Below, one piece after another: positions 8,644 through 17,165 of a stretch of 64,000 nt of DNA. Position numbers and translations under genes: made by a program. The notes beneath the pieces are model-generated. The model did not search any database. It saw only the letters and a program-made list of their open reading frames with translations, and was not told the DNA's origin. The DNA is from Streptomyces polyasparticus. Its GTDB lineage: Bacteria; Actinomycetota; Actinomycetes; Streptomycetales; Streptomycetaceae. Each line of letters opens with the position of its first letter. Position 1 is the stretch's first letter. Location: positions 434,001 to 498,000 of the forward strand of contig NZ_JACTVJ010000010.1 in the NCBI RefSeq assembly GCF_014493765.1. The letters are read 5' to 3'.

Positions 8644-9234
8644 GTGACCACGACCGCGGACCCGACCGCGCTGCTCGACCCCTGGGGGGCGGCGACGGCG
8701 GGCACGGCCAGCCAGCTCCTGGAGAGCGCGGCGGACAGTGAGCAGGTGGCCTGGGAGTTCGTGCTCACGACGCTGGAGCGCTGGGGTTGCAGGGCCCTGG
8801 CGCCCCGAGTCCTGCCGGTGACCGCCGAGCTGGTCGCCAACGCCTTCGCGCATGCGGTCGAGGCGGACGGAGCAGGTGCCTATCCCTGCCCGGTCGTGCT
8901 GTGCCTGCTGAGATCCGGCAGCGATGTGGTGTGCGCGGTCTTCGACCCCGCCGAAACGCTTCCGCGCCGCACCGCGGCACGCGGACTGCGCCGGGTCGAC
9001 ACCGTCGCGGACGCCTGGGGCTGGACGGCGCCCGGGCCGGACGGCAAGGCGGTCTGGGCCGCGTTCTCCGGTCCGGAGGCGGGCCGCCGTTCGGCGGCCG
9101 CGGTCATGGCCACCCTGGATCCGCTGCTCGTACAGATAGAGGTCTTCACCGGCAGCGCCATACCGCAGTTGGTGCTTGCCGATCCTTCCTGGGGAGTCGA
9201 GGGACCCCCGGAGCCGGCGCCCTTGGGCGACTGA
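8644..9234 (+). CDS. ATP-binding protein (HATPase_c, anti-sigma-factor-like)
   Basis: 196 aa from a GTG at 8644 with GGGAGG 7 bp upstream. The N-box helix VTAELVANAFAHAVE (about residues 58-72) is the ATP-binding Asn region of GHKL kinases such as SpoIIAB/RsbW, and a G-box-like segment RRTAARGLRRVDTVADAWGW follows. These small Streptomyces ATPases act as anti-sigma or serine kinases, or work with XRE/DUF397 partners. It diverges from the DUF397 gene. The partner anti-anti-sigma protein is not adjacent. Confidence 0.8.
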   Translation: MTTTADPTALLDPWGAATAGTASQLLESAADSEQVAWEFVLTTLERWGCRALAPRVLPVTAELVANAFAHAVEADGAGAYPCPVVLCLLRSGSDVVCAVFDPAETLPRRTAARGLRRVDTVADAWGWTAPGPDGKAVWAAFSGPEAGRRSAAAVMATLDPLLVQIEVFTGSAIPQLVLADPSWGVEGPPEPAPLGD

Positions 9235-9294
9235 ACTCCGGGGGTCCGTCGGCGTTCAGGGGCCGCGTGGCCCCATAGCGGTGGACCGTCCGGG

Positions 9295-9783
9295 TCAGCT
9301 GCTGCCGTCCCGCCGCGTGCACGTGTCCATGATCCGGTCGCTGGTCGGGTTGTGCCACGGGAACTTCATGCTGGCCGCGGTCACGGGTCCGTAGATCCCG
9401 TCCTGCTTGCTGGACTCCTGCGGGAAGAGCTGTAGCTGCAGGTGCTCCACCGCGAGTTCGGTGTCGCGTCCGTAGATGCCGTCGATGTCTCCGGGGCCGA
9501 ACTTCCCGCCGGAGATCCCCTTTTGGACGTTGTAGCAGTAGGCGAGCGCTGTCTGGAGAGCGGTGACGCCCGTGTTCTGCGTCCCCCGGTTCATGTAGCA
9601 GTTGACGGTGGTGGCCGACTTCGGGATGAGCATGTAGTACGAGTAGCCGGCCCTCGGCTTCATCTGGACCTGGCGGGTGCACTTGGGGGTGGCGGCGGCT
9701 GCCTGCGCCGGTGTCAGGACGACGACGCAGGCGGACAGCATGGACACGGAAAGAAGGCTTGACGCGAGCTTGCGCGAACTCAT
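9295..9783 (-). CDS. Secreted peptidoglycan-binding-like protein
   Basis: 162 aa with a Sec signal (MSSRKLASSLL... ending at AQAAAAT). The mature protein has two Cys pairs and a PG_binding_1-type repeat: YNVQKGISGGKFGPGDIDGI followed by YGRDTELAVEHLQL and a second DGIYGPVTAAS. Such three-helix domains bind cell wall, but no catalytic domain is attached. The ATG at 9783 has GAGGAG 11 bp upstream. It diverges from the AraC regulator gene at 9973, which may control it. Confidence 0.75.
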   Translation of the reverse strand: MSSRKLASSLLSVSMLSACVVVLTPAQAAAATPKCTRQVQMKPRAGYSYYMLIPKSATTVNCYMNRGTQNTGVTALQTALAYCYNVQKGISGGKFGPGDIDGIYGRDTELAVEHLQLQLFPQESSKQDGIYGPVTAASMKFPWHNPTSDRIMDTCTRRDGSS

Positions 9784-9852
9784 GATCGGTCCAACTCCTC
9801 GGGATGCTTCACTGACCTCGACCACGGACCCTAGGCTCGGCGTCGGCCGCGG

Positions 9853-9891
9853 ACTTGGCCGTCCGTGCACAGAACTTGGCCGAGGGTGCAC
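9853..9891. promoter_or_regulatory. Direct repeat likely bound by AraC-type regulator
   Basis: ACTTGGCCG..(3).GTGCAC-type half-sites occur twice, at 9853-9870 and 9874-9891, with a 21-bp period (two helical turns). Tandem direct half-sites of this kind are typical of AraC-family operators, and an araC-type gene starts at 9973. Autoregulation and control of the divergent 9783 gene are inferred. Confidence 0.55.
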
Positions 9892-9972
9892 GGCTTCGAC
9901 TCGGCGCCGCGGCAGGCGGCAAGAGCCACGCGCGCCCGGCGAAGCCGCATGCGGTGAAAGGAGGTTCGCGTC

Positions 9973-10941
9973 ATGGGTCCGGTCCTGGACACCGCGTTCA
10001 TACCGCCCCGCGACCGTGAGGAAGTGGTCCGCAATGCGGTGTGGGATTCCCTGGTGGCCGTCGACATCGACCACGGCCCGCCCGCCGACGGCATCTCCGT
10101 CCGCATCGGGCTCGGCGCCGTAGGGCCGCTCAAGTTCTGCTCGGCGCGAGCGTCCGCGGTCACCGTCCACCGGACGCAGCGCCTCGCCCGGCAGGACGAG
10201 GAGCCGGCCGTCTTCCTCGGCCTCCAGATGACGGGCACCAGCCTGGTGGTGCAGAACGGCCGTGAGTGCGTGCTGAAGCCGGGCGAACTGGCCGTCTACG
10301 AATCGATCTCCCCGTACACCCTGCTCTTCGACGAGGGGGTCGACCACCACTTCCTGCGATTCCCCCGCGCGCTCCTCGCGCTTCCCGACCGGCTGCTGCG
10401 CGACACCGGCACCGTCGCCCTGGGAGCCGGCAACCCGCTCGCGGGCCTCGCCTTCACCTACTTCTCCCAACTGGCCGTCAGCGACCGGTTGCACGAGGCC
10501 GCGCAGGGCGACGCCGCCGTGACACCCAGCGTCGAGCTCCTGCGCGCCCTCCTGGCCACCCAGCACGGCCACTCCGGCCTGGCCGCGGCGCCACTGGACG
10601 CGACGCTCGGCCTGCGGATCACCGAGTACCTCCGCAGGCACCTGGCCGATCCCGACCTGTCGGCGGCGCGCATCGCCGCCGCACACGACATCTCCGTACG
10701 GCACCTCTACGCGGTGCTGTCCCGTTCGGGCATCAGCCTCGGGGACTGGATCCGTACCCACCGCCTCGCCGCATGCCGACGCGAGCTGGCCGGACCGAAC
10801 GGGCGGCTGCGGACCATCGCTGCGGTGGGGCGCAGCTGGGGTTTCATGGATGCGACCCATTTCAGCAAGTCGTTCAAGAGGGTCTACGGCATCTCCCCGC
10901 GGGCATGGCGCGAGGAGAACCATCCCCGCTCCCGTCCGTGA
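9973..10941 (+). CDS. AraC-family transcriptional regulator
   Basis: 322 aa. The N-terminal about 190 residues form an AraC-binding-like cupin domain (RTQRLARQDEEPAVFLGLQMTG, PGELAVYESISPYTLLF). The C-terminus holds two helix-turn-helix units: LSAARIAAAHDISVRHLYAVLSRSG and RTIAAVGRSWGFMDATHFSKSFKRVYGISPRAWR. The DNA-recognition signature of the family is complete. A 21-bp direct repeat 82 bp upstream is a probable operator. The divergent secreted-protein gene is the nearest candidate target. Confidence 0.9.
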   Translation: MGPVLDTAFIPPRDREEVVRNAVWDSLVAVDIDHGPPADGISVRIGLGAVGPLKFCSARASAVTVHRTQRLARQDEEPAVFLGLQMTGTSLVVQNGRECVLKPGELAVYESISPYTLLFDEGVDHHFLRFPRALLALPDRLLRDTGTVALGAGNPLAGLAFTYFSQLAVSDRLHEAAQGDAAVTPSVELLRALLATQHGHSGLAAAPLDATLGLRITEYLRRHLADPDLSAARIAAAHDISVRHLYAVLSRSGISLGDWIRTHRLAACRRELAGPNGRLRTIAAVGRSWGFMDATHFSKSFKRVYGISPRAWREENHPRSRP

Positions 10942-10980
10942 CGGACCCGCCTTGCGGTACGACTGTCCCGTACGGCCCGC

Positions 10981-11919
10981 TCAGCAGCTCTTCCGCCCGG
11001 CGAGCTCCGCCGCTGCCGCCCCCCACTCGGGGTGTTGGAACATGAACCCGGCGTCGAGCAGCCTGCCGGGCGTCACCCGTCGGCTCTTGAGCAGCAGTTC
11101 GGTGTCCGAGCGCAGGACGAAAGCGCCGAGCTCCGCCATCGCCTTGGTCGCGGGCAGCCCGACCGGCATCCGCCGGACGGTGCGCAGCTCCCGCATGAAA
11201 TCCCGCTGAGGGAGCGGGGTGGGCGCGGCCAGATTGACCGGACCCTCGAGGTCCTCGCGTCCGATGAGGAACTCCACCGCGCGCACGAAGTCCCGTTCGT
11301 GGATCCACGAGACGTACTGCCGCCCGCCGGCGACCGGCCCGCCGAGGCCGAGCCGGACCATCCGCGACAGGACCGAGAACACGCCGCCCCGGTCCGGGCT
11401 CATCACCATCGCGGCGCGCAGCGCGACCTTCCGCGTGTGCGGGGTCGCGGCCTCCTGCTGTGCCTGCTCCCACCGCTGGGCGATCTCGACGCTGTACGCC
11501 CAGTAGTCCGGCACACCGTCCTCGTGGCCCCCGATGATGCCGTCCGCCTCGTCGTTGGGGGCGTCGAAGCGGTGGGCGTAGACCGTCGCGGTGCTCATCT
11601 GCAGCCAGACCCGCGGCGGCCGTCCGGCGGCCGCGATCGCTTCGCCCACCACCCGAGCCGAATCCACCCGGGAGTCCATCATCGCTCGCAGATTGGCCTC
11701 GGTGTAGCGGCAGCTGACGCTCCGGCCCGCCAGGTTGATCACGACATCGCTGCCGTCGATCTCCTTCGCCCACGGTCCGAGGGTGCGCCCGTCCCAGGCC
11801 ACCTCGTCCGGCCCGCCGGGCCGCCTGCTGAGCACGACCACCTCATGGCCCGCCGCCTCGAACCCCCGCCGCAGCATGGCGCCGACCTGCCCGGTCCCGC
11901 CGGGAATGACCACCCTCAT
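10981..11919 (-). CDS. TIGR01777-family NAD-dependent epimerase-like protein
   Basis: 312 aa. The Rossmann start MRVVIPGGTGQVGAMLRRGFEAAGHEV and internal D-V-V-I-N-L-A-G-R-S place it in the extended SDR group typified by E. coli YfcH. The C-terminal ELGAFVLRSDTELLLKSRRVTPGRLLDAGF is a DUF1731 tail. Substrate is unknown for the family. The ATG follows GAGGGGG at 5 bp. A perfect TTGAACATGTTCAA palindrome lies 40 bp before the start. Confidence 0.88.
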   Translation of the reverse strand: MRVVIPGGTGQVGAMLRRGFEAAGHEVVVLSRRPGGPDEVAWDGRTLGPWAKEIDGSDVVINLAGRSVSCRYTEANLRAMMDSRVDSARVVGEAIAAAGRPPRVWLQMSTATVYAHRFDAPNDEADGIIGGHEDGVPDYWAYSVEIAQRWEQAQQEAATPHTRKVALRAAMVMSPDRGGVFSVLSRMVRLGLGGPVAGGRQYVSWIHERDFVRAVEFLIGREDLEGPVNLAAPTPLPQRDFMRELRTVRRMPVGLPATKAMAELGAFVLRSDTELLLKSRRVTPGRLLDAGFMFQHPEWGAAAAELAGRKSC

Positions 11920-11958
11920 GAAAACCCCCTCGGTGTCGGCCTGAGCCTAACCGAGGTG

Positions 11959-11972
11959 TTGAACATGTTCAA
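11959..11972. promoter_or_regulatory. TTGAACATGTTCAA palindromic operator
   Basis: A perfect 14-bp palindrome 40 bp upstream of the 11919 start codon and 19 bp past the stop of the narK-type gene. Its size and symmetry fit a TetR- or MarR-family dimer. No such regulator is adjacent, so the protein that binds it must be encoded elsewhere. Confidence 0.5.
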
Positions 11973-11991
11973 AAACGTCCGGGGGCTTCGG

Positions 11992-13407
11992 TCAGCTGGG
12001 GGCCTCGGCGCCCTTGCGTGCGTAGAACCACCAGCACACCACCAGGCACGTCGCGTAGAACCCGATGAAGCACCACAGGGCGCTGGTCACCGGGAAGTTG
12101 GCGAACATCGCCGGGATGAAGAAGAAGCCGTACGCGGCGATCGCCGAGGAGAAGCCGGTGACCGCGCCGGCCTCCATCTCGGACTGCTTGAGCGCCGCGG
12201 CCTGCGCGTCCGGACCCTTGCCCTCGGCGCCCTTGCTGTGCCAGTCGCGGAAGATCACCGGGATCTGGCGGAACGTCGAGCCGTTGCCGATGCCGGAGAA
12301 GAAGAACGCGCAGAGGAAGCCGATGTAGAAGGTCCAGAAGTTGCCCTGGTCGCCGCTGTGCGGCAGCGCGAAGATCACCACGACGAGGGAGGCCGCCATG
12401 CCGACGAAGGACAGCATGGTGACGCGGGCGCCGCCGACCTTGTCGGAGAGCGAGCCGCCGAGCCAGCGGGTGAGGGCGCCGATCGCGGGGCCGATCCAGG
12501 CGTACGTGGTGGCCTGGTAGCCCTGCGCCTGGAAGTTGTCCTTGATGAGCAGCGGCAGGCCCGCGGCGAAGCCGATGAAGGAGCCGAAGGTGCCGACGTA
12601 GAGCCAGGTCATCAGCCAGTTGTGCTTGCGCTTGAAGATGATCTTCTGCTGGCTGAAGGGCGCGGCGGCGACCTTGAGGTCGTTCATCAGGAACCAGGCC
12701 ATCAGGGCCATGATCACCAGGAGCGGCACCCACAGGAACGCACCGTTCTGCAGCCACACGTCCTTGTTCTTGACGCTGTCGTGCTGCGGTCCGCCGGCCG
12801 GGGCGCCCAGCACCGCGGCGGTGATCACCAGCGGGGCCACCAGCTGCACGATGGAGACGCCGAGGTTGCCGAGCCCGCCGTTGAGGCCGTTGGCGGAGCC
12901 CTTCTCCTTCTTGGGGAAGAAGAAGCCGATGTTCGCCATCGAGGAGGCGAAGTTGGCGCCACCGATACCGCAAACCGCGGCGATCAGGGCGAGCTCCCAG
13001 TACGGGGTGCCCGTGTCCTGCAGGGCGAAGCCGAGCCACAGCATCGGGGCGACCAGGATGAGCGTCGAGAAGGCGGTGAACTTCCGCTCGCCGAAGATCG
13101 GCCCGATGAAGGTGTACAGGATGCGGAACGTACCGCCGGTGATGCCGGGGATGGCGGTCAGCCAGAACAGCTGCGACTTCGAGAAGCCGAATCCCACGTC
13201 ATTGAGCTTGACCACGGTCACCGACCAGACCTGCCAGACGACGAAGCCCAGCATCAGCGCCGGGATCGAGATCCAGAGGTTGCGATTGGCCACCTTGCGC
13301 CCGGTCGACGCCCAGAAGCCGGTGTCCTCGGGACGCCAGTCGCTGATCGTGGAGCCGGGCTTGTATGTGTCGGCCTCGATGACCTGGCCGGGGCTCGGGG
13401 TGCTCAT
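11992..13407 (-). CDS. narK: Nitrate/nitrite MFS transporter (NarK type)
   Basis: 471 aa with about 12 hydrophobic segments. The nitrate-porter signature is clear: GGANFASSMANIGFFFPKKE followed by KGSANGLNGGLGNLG near residues 145-180, and a second copy-like segment GSLSDKVGGARVTM in the C-terminal half. It would import nitrate or exchange it for nitrite. GAAGGA lies immediately before the ATG at 13407, unusually close, so translation may start poorly or leaderlessly. No nitrate reductase genes are in the window. Confidence 0.88.
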   Translation of the reverse strand: MSTPSPGQVIEADTYKPGSTISDWRPEDTGFWASTGRKVANRNLWISIPALMLGFVVWQVWSVTVVKLNDVGFGFSKSQLFWLTAIPGITGGTFRILYTFIGPIFGERKFTAFSTLILVAPMLWLGFALQDTGTPYWELALIAAVCGIGGANFASSMANIGFFFPKKEKGSANGLNGGLGNLGVSIVQLVAPLVITAAVLGAPAGGPQHDSVKNKDVWLQNGAFLWVPLLVIMALMAWFLMNDLKVAAAPFSQQKIIFKRKHNWLMTWLYVGTFGSFIGFAAGLPLLIKDNFQAQGYQATTYAWIGPAIGALTRWLGGSLSDKVGGARVTMLSFVGMAASLVVVIFALPHSGDQGNFWTFYIGFLCAFFFSGIGNGSTFRQIPVIFRDWHSKGAEGKGPDAQAAALKQSEMEAGAVTGFSSAIAAYGFFFIPAMFANFPVTSALWCFIGFYATCLVVCWWFYARKGAEAPS

Positions 13408-13479
13408 TCCTTCAAGGTATGAGCGGGTTTGTCCCCGTGATCTGTGGTGTCGGCCGAACGGGTGACCCGGCCGGTGCGG

Positions 13480-14157
13480 TCAGGAGCGCCCGGTGGCGCA
13501 GGCCACGCAGGCCTTGTTGCCCTCCGGATCCGCAAGGACCGTGTACGCGGGGGCCCCGGAGGCGTCCACCACCGTGCCGCCCGTGGCCACGGCCGCCGCG
13601 ATGCGCTCGTCGATGACCTCAGGTGCCAGCCAGACGTCCAGGTGCCAGCGCTGACGGGGTGTCTCGTGCGGCTGCGTCTGCTGGAACCACATGGTCGGCA
13701 GCCGGTTCAGCGGATCGAAGACCGAGTCGTGCACGGTGCTGCCCGCGTCGCCCGTGAGGAGTGCCGCCCAGAACGGGCCGGTCGTGGCGTGGTCGGCCGA
13801 GTCGAGGGCAAGTTCGACCTGCGTGAGGTCGGACGGTGCCGCGCGCAGCTGGAACTTGGCGGCGAGTCCCGAGACGATCCGGGCCAGTTCGAGGTCCTTC
13901 GGCATGATCCAGCGACCGCCGTCCGGGGCGACGGTGTACAGGAACAGGTCGACCGTGCCCTGTGCGAGACGGATCTCCGGCACCTGGTGGCCGGCGGTCA
14001 TGGCCACCTGCGCGACGGCGGAGACGAAGGCGGCCGCGACCGTCGGATCCCGTTCCTCGGTCGCATAGCGGGCGGCGAGCGGCTGGGCGAGAACCCGCCA
14101 GTCGCCCAGGTCGTCGGCGATGGCGGCAAGGACGTCGGGAGTCGGCACAGGCTGCAT
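13480..14157 (-). CDS. VOC-family protein with pterin-dehydratase-like N-terminus
   Basis: 225 aa from the ATG at 14157 (AGGA 8 bp upstream). The first about 90 residues resemble pterin-4a-carbinolamine dehydratase (DDLGDWRVLAQPLAARY, then AGHQVPEIRL in place of the usual HHPE). The C-terminal half is a glyoxalase/VOC domain (VELALDSADHATTGPFWAALL, RWHLDVWLAPEV, YTVLADPEGNKACV). The dehydratase site looks degenerate, having H-Q-V-P rather than H-H-P. The C-terminal His, Asp and Glu metal-site candidates are retained. Substrate is unknown. Confidence 0.75.
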   Translation of the reverse strand: MQPVPTPDVLAAIADDLGDWRVLAQPLAARYATEERDPTVAAAFVSAVAQVAMTAGHQVPEIRLAQGTVDLFLYTVAPDGGRWIMPKDLELARIVSGLAAKFQLRAAPSDLTQVELALDSADHATTGPFWAALLTGDAGSTVHDSVFDPLNRLPTMWFQQTQPHETPRQRWHLDVWLAPEVIDERIAAAVATGGTVVDASGAPAYTVLADPEGNKACVACATGRS

Positions 14158-14251
14158 GCCGAGCATCCTGTCAGCAGTTCCCGGCCGTACGGGAGGCTCC
14201 GTGCGGAACCGTCTCGCCGGCCGGACCGCGATCCGGACCGGCCGCCGGCCG

Positions 14252-14289
14252 ATGGAGTTTGCGTGTCCCCGGCTAATGGAGCTTGCGTG
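14252..14289. repeat. Short tandem copy of a gene 3' end
   Basis: ATGGAGTTTGCGTG (14252-14265) is repeated as ATGGAGCTTGCGTG (14276-14289), a 24-bp period. The second copy is the last codons of the leftward SRPBCC gene; the first lies just beyond its stop. This resembles the larger 3'-end repeat at 44104-44263. Confidence 0.5.
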
Positions 14290-14767
14290 CCACCGCGCGC
14301 AGCAGTCGTACATACGCGGTCCAGCGGGCCGGGCGGGCCACCGTGCCCGTACAGGCGAGTTCGGCGCGGTCCAGGCCGTCCTCCACGCAGGCGTCGTGCA
14401 GCCGGCGGAAGGCCAACGGCCAGCTCAGGCGGGCCGGGCCGCGGGGGTTCATGGCCAGGGTGTGCCGCAGGACGGTGCGCTCCTCGTCGACCGGCAGCAC
14501 CGTGAACTCGTGGAAGCCGCGGAAGCCGCGCGGCCCGCTGAAGGCGAACCGGATCCAGGTGCCGGGCACATACGAGGTGACCGTGTAGCGGACCGGGCCG
14601 TGGCCGCCCTTCGCGCCGACCGCCAGCGGGCGGTCGAACTCCATCGGGGGCCATGCCGGGTGGGGCCAGAGCCGGTCCGCCGCGCCCGCGGACAGGCTGT
14701 CGACGAGCGCCCCCACCTCGCTCTCCTTGGCGGCCAGCAGGCGCTCATGCACGTTGTGGACACCCAT
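14273..14767 (-). CDS. SRPBCC-family protein
   Basis: 164 aa, ATG at 14767 behind GGGGAGGACGC. A START/SRPBCC lipid-binding fold is suggested by RPLAVGAKGGHGPVRYTVTSY, GTWIRFAFSGPRGFRGFHEFTV and VDEERTVLRHTLAM. These proteins bind hydrophobic small molecules; the ligand is not predictable. It diverges from the TetR gene at 14832, with a perfect 12-4-12 palindrome between the two start codons. It is therefore the probable target of that repressor. Confidence 0.8.
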   Translation of the reverse strand: MGVHNVHERLLAAKESEVGALVDSLSAGAADRLWPHPAWPPMEFDRPLAVGAKGGHGPVRYTVTSYVPGTWIRFAFSGPRGFRGFHEFTVLPVDEERTVLRHTLAMNPRGPARLSWPLAFRRLHDACVEDGLDRAELACTGTVARPARWTAYVRLLRAVARKLH

Positions 14768-14783
14768 GCGTCCTCCCCTTCCC

Positions 14784-14811
14784 GATTATTAGAGAGTCGT
14801 CTCTAATAATC
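14784..14811. promoter_or_regulatory. Perfect 12-bp inverted repeat (TetR operator)
   Basis: GATTATTAGAGA and TCTCTAATAATC are exact inverse complements separated by GTCG. It lies 17 bp from the SRPBCC start and 21 bp from the TetR start, so a bound dimer would cover both promoters. An extra TACTCTCTGA half-site lies just before the TetR start codon. The A/T-rich core is striking in this GC-rich DNA. Confidence 0.8.
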
Positions 14812-14831
14812 TGGAGGGTACTCTCTGATTC

Positions 14832-15419
14832 ATGGCGAGACCACCCCGCTTCGACACCGACCAGATCCTCGACGCGGCCGTCCGGCTGGCCGCGAGCGCA
14901 GGGCCGGCAGGCGTGACCATGTCCGCCGTCGCCCAGGCGATCGGGGCGCCGAGCGGGTCCATGTACCACCGCTTTCCCGGTCGTACGGCGCTGCTGGCCG
15001 AGGTGTGGCTGCGTACCGTGGAGCGCTTCCAGGAGGGGTACTTCGCCGCGCTCGACAGCGCGCCCGAACCGCCACGGGCCGCCGTTGCGGCCGCCCGTCA
15101 TGTCGTCTCATGGAGCCGCGCCCATCCCCAGGAGGCCGCGCTTCTGCTGTACGGCGCCGAAGAGTTCGGCCGCGCCGACTGGTCCGAGGAACACAAAGAG
15201 CGCGCGGACCTGGGCAACGGGCGCGTGTTCGCCTCACTCACCTCGCTCGCCGAAGCCCTCGGCGCGACGAACGCACGGGACCACGAGCGGATCACCCTGG
15301 CCCTGATCGACCTTCCCCTGTCCGTGGTCCGCCGCCATCTGCGGGCCGGTCAGCCGCTGCCGCCGCATGCGGAGGATCTCGCGGAGGAGTGCACGGCGGC
15401 GCTCCTGGCGGTGGCGTGA
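14832..15419 (+). CDS. TetR-family transcriptional regulator
   Basis: 195 aa. The N-terminal HTH is DQILDAAVRLAASAGPAGVTMSAVAQAIGAPSGSMYHRFPGRTALLAEVW, with the family helix-3 pattern S-x-S-M-Y-H-R-F. The C-terminal helical domain is variable and gives no ligand clue. It probably represses itself and the divergent SRPBCC gene through the operator at 14784-14811. Confidence 0.92.
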   Translation: MARPPRFDTDQILDAAVRLAASAGPAGVTMSAVAQAIGAPSGSMYHRFPGRTALLAEVWLRTVERFQEGYFAALDSAPEPPRAAVAAARHVVSWSRAHPQEAALLLYGAEEFGRADWSEEHKERADLGNGRVFASLTSLAEALGATNARDHERITLALIDLPLSVVRRHLRAGQPLPPHAEDLAEECTAALLAVA

Positions 15420-15823
15420 GCCGCGTCAAGCGGGCGGCTGCTGGTACTCCAGCCGTGGATCGTGATCCTGGCGCAAGGTGACGCCGCTCTGTGGAGCTCG
15501 GCTTGACGGCGGTGGCGGGTTGCCAAGTCCGGGGGACCTTTCGGGTAAGGGTGTGAACCCCGGTGTCATGTACGGCAGTTGGCGATGGTGTACGCCGGTC
15601 GGTGCAGGCGTGCGGCGGTGGACAGGGCACTGTGCGTATCGCGCTCCTGGGCTTCCGACTCCGATCGCTGCCGGGCCGCCGGGCTGGACGAGGAGCCCGG
15701 GTCGCGACCGAACCGGAGCTGGCCACCTGCATGATTACCCGCATCCTTGACGCCGGCCACGTTGGTACGAGTCGCTGGATGACGATGACGAGGGGGAGAG
15801 GCGTCCCAAGTGCGGCTGGAGCA
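15420..15823. other. 404-bp gap with no intact gene
   Basis: No open frame here has a start, ribosome-binding site and Streptomyces codon bias together. A short coding-like tail in the + direction (15751-15843, ending ...W-Y-E-S-L-D-D-D-D-E-G-E-R-R-P-K then TAA) has no start and overlaps the end of the next gene. It could be the remnant of a lost gene. Otherwise I see nothing. Confidence 0.4.
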
Positions 15824-17029
15824 CTAGCAACCCGCCGCCGTAAGGCGTCTGCGCAGGAGGCCGTCGAACGGGTGGACCGCCTGGCCGCGTACCGCCTCCT
15901 CGTCCACCTCCACACCGAGGCCCGGTCCTGAAGGCACGTTCGCGAGGCCGTCGCGTACCTCCACCCCCGAGCCCGCGACATACGTGGACCGCACGAACTG
16001 GCGGCCGTTGAGGTCGGCGGGCCGGTCCATGCCGAACGCGGCGAACAGGTGCAAGGACGCGGCCAGCCCCAGGTCGGAGTCCGTGAGGCCGGAGCCCGCG
16101 AGACCGATTCCGCAGTCCTGGGCCAGGGCGCACAACCGGCGGGAGAGGTGCAGCCCCGAGGTGCGCTGGACCTTGGCCACAGCGATGTCCAGCGCCTGCA
16201 GATGGACGAAGGCGGCCAGATCGCTGGGGTGGACCAGGCTCTCGTCCAGCGCGATGGGGATCTCGCTGCGTTCACGCAGCCGGCGCAGGCCCAGCGGGTC
16301 GTTGGCCCGCAGCGGCTGTTCGAGCAGGTCGATGTCGTAGGGCTCCAGCCGGCGCGACAGCTGCAGGGCCTGGTTCACGGTGTAGCCCTGGTTGGCGTCC
16401 ACCCACAGCGGCGCGGTGGGCGCCGCCGACCGGACGGCCTCGACCCGGCGGACGTCCTCGTCGAGCGGCGCCGTACCGACCTTGATCTTGAACGCCCCGT
16501 ATCCGGCGTCCAGTCCCTCCGCCACCTCGTCGGCCGCGGCGGGTGGATCGCCGGAGACGATCCACGCCAGCGGCACCCGGTCGATCTGCCGCTGACCCCA
16601 CAACTCGCCGACGGACAGGCCCAGAAGCCGTCCCACGAGATCGTGCAGCGCAAGGTCGAGCGCGGCCTTGGCCAGGGGAGTGCCGGTGGTGTAGCCGGGG
16701 TTGATCGCCCGGTCGAAGATCCGGTGGGCGCCGGCGATGTCCCACACCGGCCGGTTCAGCAGCGGAGGGCCCAGATACCGCTCGATCGTCGACACGATGC
16801 TCTCGACCGTCTCGTACGTCCAGGTAGGAGCCGGCGTCGCCTCGCCCCAGCCGACCTCGCCGCCCGAGGCGATCCGGACCAGGACGCGTGGGTGGGTGCC
16901 GCCGCGGCGGGTCACGACCCCACCGGAGATGACAAAGTCCCGCAGGGTGGGAAGAGGCAGTACGAAACACTCGATGCTTTCGATGACGAGACCCTGCAAA
17001 GTCCCTTTTGGCTTGGCTGTGGAGGTCAA
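15824..17029 (-). CDS. Enolase-superfamily enzyme (muconate cycloisomerase/MR-like)
   Basis: About 401 aa if it starts at the TTG at 17029, which follows GAGGAGGATTG; TTG starts at 17032 or further downstream are possible. Catalytic elements of the muconate-lactonizing subgroup are present: the K-x-K in FKIKVG, metal ligands in WVDANQGY, LLEQPL and ALDES, and a second general base Lys in IAVAKVQR. The family abstracts a proton alpha to a carboxylate (cycloisomerisation, epimerisation or dehydration of acid sugars). It faces the GntR regulator of a sugar importer and lyase locus, so an acid-sugar substrate is inferred. Confidence 0.82.
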   Translation of the reverse strand: MTSTAKPKGTLQGLVIESIECFVLPLPTLRDFVISGGVVTRRGGTHPRVLVRIASGGEVGWGEATPAPTWTYETVESIVSTIERYLGPPLLNRPVWDIAGAHRIFDRAINPGYTTGTPLAKAALDLALHDLVGRLLGLSVGELWGQRQIDRVPLAWIVSGDPPAAADEVAEGLDAGYGAFKIKVGTAPLDEDVRRVEAVRSAAPTAPLWVDANQGYTVNQALQLSRRLEPYDIDLLEQPLRANDPLGLRRLRERSEIPIALDESLVHPSDLAAFVHLQALDIAVAKVQRTSGLHLSRRLCALAQDCGIGLAGSGLTDSDLGLAASLHLFAAFGMDRPADLNGRQFVRSTYVAGSGVEVRDGLANVPSGPGLGVEVDEEAVRGQAVHPFDGLLRRRLTAAGC

Positions 17030-17050
17030 CAATCCTCCTCGGAGAGGGAA

Positions 17051-17062
17051 GGAATTCATTCC
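17051..17062. promoter_or_regulatory. Operator 1, GGAATTCATTCC
   Basis: A 12-bp palindrome-like site, arms GGAAT and ATTCC around TC, 22 bp upstream of the enolase-family start. The same core recurs at 17185-17196. It is probably bound by the GntR-family protein encoded at 17166. Confidence 0.6.
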
Positions 17063-17165
17063 CTGTTTTGGCAGGTCAGAGGCGGTGTCTGAAGGCAGAG
17101 AACCATGAAAGGAATTGAGCGGCAAGCATTGACGACCAGGAAATGACTCAGGCATCATCCCGGCC

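Noticed and set aside
15563-15931. Open frame in the gap after the TetR gene
   Set aside because: No ribosome-binding site, atypical codon use, and it overlaps the end of the enolase-family gene in antisense.
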